Assembly: GCA_036768475.1 (NCBI GenBank)
Contig: DAIPMW010000004.1
Span: forward strand, 124,001 to 188,000
Length of the DNA stretch: 64,000 bases
Direction: 5' to 3'
Source: JAEUMD01 sp036768475
GTDB lineage: Bacteria; Pseudomonadota; Alphaproteobacteria; Rhizobiales; Hyphomicrobiaceae
The notes under the pieces: model-generated
What the model was told of the DNA's origin: nothing
The model's database searches: none
What the model saw: only the letters and a program-made list of their open reading frames with translations
Shown: piece after piece, positions 61,540-64,000 of the stretch
Layout of the letters: each line of letters opens with the position of its first letter
Numbering within the stretch: position 1 is the stretch's first letter
Position numbers and translations under genes: made by a program

Positions 61540-61887
61540 CTGTTGATGTCAGTGGCTGCATAAGTGGTTGATACCGCGCATCTGGCAATCCGCGAGCGGA
61601 TTATGCGCAACACCATATCAACTTACTGGTAACCTCGTCGGAATGCCAGGATAGCCAACACGATCGATACGATATTGAACGGGGGATGCGATCCGCGGAC
61701 TGACCCGTTGCGATTGTGCGCCCGGGATCTGAGCAGTCGCGGCTCGTGTTGTCCAAAAAACATGCCGTGAGTTCATCCTCCATTTACCATCCTGACGACA
61801 GATTCAAATGACAAGTCGTCAAATTCCGCCTCTGCGTCCACAAAGTCGGTACCTATAATCATGACATTGAAGCCCTTTCATCTGCCC
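61540..61887. other. Region before cpdR
   Basis: The 348 bp contain no convincing ORF. TATAAT at 61854-61859 is a candidate -10 for cpdR; it would place the transcription start near 61866, so translation from 61888 is favoured over ATG 61861. Confidence 0.45.
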
Positions 61888-62247
61888 ATGAGCCGCATCC
61901 TACTCGCCGAAGACGATGACTCCATGCGAGGTTTCCTGGAGCGCGCGCTGGTGCGGGCAGGCTATGACGTTGTCAGCTTCGCAAACGGTGAGGAGGCTTA
62001 CGAGCGTCTGCAACAGGAACCGTTCACGCTCCTGCTCACCGATATCGTCATGCCAAGGATGGATGGGATCGAACTGGCACGTCGCGCGGCCGAGATCGAT
62101 CCTGACCTCAAGATCATGTTCATCACCGGGTTTGCTGCGGTGATCCTCAACTGCGATGTTGCCGCCGCCAAGGAGGCGCATGTCCTATCCAAGCCGTTCC
62201 ATCTGAAGGATCTCGTGCGCGAGGTGGAGCGACTGCTGGCGGCCTGA
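61888..62247 (+). CDS. cpdR: Response regulator CpdR
   Basis: The protein has 119 residues from ATG 61888 and is a single receiver domain with no output. LLAEDDDSMRGFLERALVRA, LLLTDIVMPRMDGIELARRA and MFITGFAAV match CpdR closely, as does SKPFHLKDLVREVERLL at the end. In Caulobacter and rhizobia unphosphorylated CpdR brings ClpXP to the pole to degrade cell-cycle proteins. Confidence 0.88.
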   Translation: MSRILLAEDDDSMRGFLERALVRAGYDVVSFANGEEAYERLQQEPFTLLLTDIVMPRMDGIELARRAAEIDPDLKIMFITGFAAVILNCDVAAAKEAHVLSKPFHLKDLVREVERLLAA

Positions 62248-62441
62248 AATGGCCTCTTCGTACGATGTGCCGCAATGTCCGGGGCTGGCGAGCGGTCATG
62301 GGCGCGTGTCCTCCCGGTTGCGATCCAAAGTCTGTAAAGCGCGGTTGGGCAAGGCTGCCTACAGACACAACGAGCGGCTTGCTCTTGCGGCGCAATGTGG
62401 ATATAGAGCCATCTCCGCACGGCGCCTGTCGCCAAACGAGT

Positions 62442-62516
62442 GGGCACTTAGCTCAGCGGTAGAGCACTACCTTGACATGGTAGGGGTCAGAGGTTCGATC
62501 CCTCTAGTGCCCACCA
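62442..62516 (+). tRNA. tRNA-Val(GAC)
   Basis: A 75-nt cloverleaf. The acceptor stem GGGCACT pairs with AGTGCCC, the anticodon arm CTACC-TTGACAT-GGTAG carries the anticodon GAC, the T arm has GTTCGATCC, and an encoded CCA ends at 62516. Confidence 0.96.
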
Positions 62517-62773
62517 CTTTGAAATCTGCAATAAATTCCAAGAACTTTCTGGCGCATCAGCAACCAAGGCTGCGGGCCCTGGCGGGGTAACTGCACGGGT
62601 AGTAGTTGCGGTTCATGTGCCAATTGACAGGGCGGTGTGACACAAGTAGGTTCCGCCCATCTTTTTAAGCCGTGGCGGCATTTGCCCCGCATCGTCGGGC
62701 CCGAATGGGAAGAGCCGATGACGCGCGGGCGTTTGTGTTGTCCTATGCGGCACAAGAAACGGATGATGTCGTC

Positions 62774-62899
62774 ATGAAGGTCAGAAACTCACTCAAATCG
62801 CTGCGCTCGCGTCACCGCGACAACCGTCTGGTGCGTCGCAAGGGCCGGCTCTACGTGATCAACAAGACGCAGCGCAAGTTCAAGGCCCGCCAGGGCTGA
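62774..62899 (+). CDS. rpmJ: 50S ribosomal protein L36 (zinc-free type)
   Basis: The 41-residue protein starts MKVRNSLKSLRSRHRDN and ends TQRKFKARQG, as in the L36 of alphaproteobacteria. It has no cysteine, so it is the zinc-independent (YkgO-like) form. It is alone in this place, as is usual in the class. Confidence 0.93.
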   Translation: MKVRNSLKSLRSRHRDNRLVRRKGRLYVINKTQRKFKARQG

Positions 62900-63022
62900 T
62901 AGCCTCGGCCACCCCGCAATCGCAGCGTTCGCGTGAACGTGATAGCGGAATTGCGGTATCCAACGACGACTGGGGCGCGCTTGGGCTTTGACGGCTGCGG
63001 GCGCGCAACTTATTTTGTGCGC

Positions 63023-63835
63023 ATGATGAAGCGTCTCATGCTGCCCTTGGCGTTGTTGCCGGCGATCGCTCTTGTGGCCGTTCCTGCCGTGCCTCGCGCA
63101 TCTGCTCAGGTCGGTGCCCCAGAACCGGACACTCGTACGCAACCGTTCGCATCCGAACGCGGCCAGGGCGGCCAATCCGAATTCGGCTCGGATGATGGTG
63201 TCGGCGGCTCTGCGCGTGGCCCGGCGTCACCTGATCGCGGGCTCTCACCGCTTCCGGCCGATCCCACGCCGTCGCCGGATGCGCGGGCATTCGAGGGCGA
63301 AAAGGATCGGGCTGACGCCACTCCTGCGACACCTCCCGATACGCCGACCCAACGGCGTCGCGCGCTGGATGATCTTTATGCGCATCTGGCCGCCACCGAA
63401 AATTCACAAACGGCCGTTCCGCTGGCTGCTGCAATCGAGCGGCTGTGGGTCTTTTCGGGAAGCGATACGATCGACGTTTTGATGGAGCGGGTGTTGAAAG
63501 CCGTGGCCGAGCAGCGCCTGGACCTGGCCGAGCAACTCGCAGACACCATTGTCGATCTCGAACCGGGCTATGCCGAAGGCTGGAATCGCCGCGCGCTCGT
63601 TTCCTATCTTCAGGGCGATTATGAAAACGCATTGAATGCGCTGACGCGAGCGCTGGCGATCGAGCCCAACCACTTCAAGGCGCTCGATGGGCTTGCGCAG
63701 ATCATGCGCCAGCAGGGTGACAAGGTGGCCGCGCTGGGCATCTATCGCAAGCTGCTTGAAGTGCATCCCTACTGGGAAGGGGCGCAGGACGCCTTCGATC
63801 AGCTCAAGCGCGAGGTCGAGGGCGACGGCATCTGA
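63023..63835 (+). CDS. TPR-repeat periplasmic protein
   Basis: The protein has 270 residues from ATG 63023. A signal peptide ends near PRASAQ. A Pro/Asp-rich disordered stretch (about 30-105) precedes helical repeats of the TPR type (AEGWNRRALVSYLQGDYENA, then EPNHFKALDGLAQIMRQQGD). Probably a scaffold in the periplasm; partner unknown. It is followed by a family A repeat. Confidence 0.82.
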   Translation: MMKRLMLPLALLPAIALVAVPAVPRASAQVGAPEPDTRTQPFASERGQGGQSEFGSDDGVGGSARGPASPDRGLSPLPADPTPSPDARAFEGEKDRADATPATPPDTPTQRRRALDDLYAHLAATENSQTAVPLAAAIERLWVFSGSDTIDVLMERVLKAVAEQRLDLAEQLADTIVDLEPGYAEGWNRRALVSYLQGDYENALNALTRALAIEPNHFKALDGLAQIMRQQGDKVAALGIYRKLLEVHPYWEGAQDAFDQLKREVEGDGI

Positions 63836-63849
63836 TCGGGCCGATGCGC

Positions 63850-63951
63850 TTAAAGCATGTTGAGCTGAAGTGCACAGCGGTTTGGCATGAAAAACATGCT
63901 CGAAACAAGATGCTGGATCGCGTTCATATTTGAGGGAAACATGAACGCGAT
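63850..63951 (+). repeat. Dispersed repeat family A, full copy A7
   Basis: A forward copy with TTAAAGCATGTTGAGCTGAA, GTGCACAGCGGTTTGG, AACATGCTCGAAACAAGATG and a weaker hairpin CGCGTTCATATTTGAGG ... AAACATGAACGCG. It lies 14 bp after the TPR gene. Confidence 0.9.
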
Positions 63952-64000
63952 TTCGCGGCGATGTAGGGTGACCTGATTGCAGAGTGCCTTTGCCTGGATG

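Noticed and set aside
1..64000. CRISPR array, prophage, transposase or integrase
   Set aside because: No regularly spaced direct repeats and no such genes; the repeats found are dispersed, in both orientations and of unequal length.

Overview
The window is about 64 kb of GC-rich chromosomal DNA from an alphaproteobacterium, most likely a member of the Hyphomicrobiales. The evidence is a CpdR-type cell-cycle regulator, a ROSE-type RNA thermometer in front of a small heat-shock gene, mmgR/suhB-like small RNAs, a thiO/thiS-G-E thiamine set, a zinc-free L36 and a fused indolepyruvate oxidoreductase. It looks like core genome: there is no insertion sequence, prophage, integrase or CRISPR array.

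Layout. 0-9 kb: end of a haloacid dehalogenase, a universal stress protein, a DUF485-ActP acetate symporter pair, a DASS-type carboxylate transporter, two small secreted proteins, and methylmalonate-semialdehyde dehydrogenase divergent from a LysR regulator. 9-14 kb: a tightly overlapped minus-strand operon of a coiled-coil protein, a membrane-anchored OmpA-domain protein, a Rab/Ras-like GTPase and a soluble histidine kinase, followed by a receiver protein. This is the best candidate for an undescribed system. 14.8-20.9 kb: indolepyruvate oxidoreductase, DUF2853 protein, orphan TRAP binding protein, thioredoxin-like protein. 21-30 kb: metal homeostasis (NicO transporter, DUF1007 protein, ZnuA, CDF exporter with divergent MerR) interleaved with an L,D-transpeptidase, gamma-glutamyltransferase and ThiO. 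30-39 kb: Hsp20, an MFS-PlsC-acyl-ACP-synthetase fusion behind a two-palindrome promoter, thiS-thiG-thiE, a CHAD protein and ferrochelatase. 40-49 kb: SPFH protein with two NfeD-like proteins, envelope sugar genes (kdsD, galU, galE), a lytic transglycosylase and a DUF459 protein lacking its catalytic serine. 49-55 kb: glutamate synthase gltB-gltD. 56-64 kb: Hsp20 with ROSE hairpin, a lysophospholipase-like hydrolase, hisN, a row of three related small RNAs, an N-formylglutamate amidohydrolase-like protein, cpdR, tRNA-Val(GAC), rpmJ and a TPR protein.

Two families of dispersed intergenic repeats run through the window: family A (about 100 bp, 7 copies) and family B (up to about 130 bp, 4 copies). 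Both end in a CTAGA-like boundary, and at three loci that boundary supplies the stop codon of the neighbouring gene.

All functions come from reading motifs and family resemblance by eye. No database search was run, and start codons were chosen from visible Shine-Dalgarno sequences and signal peptides.
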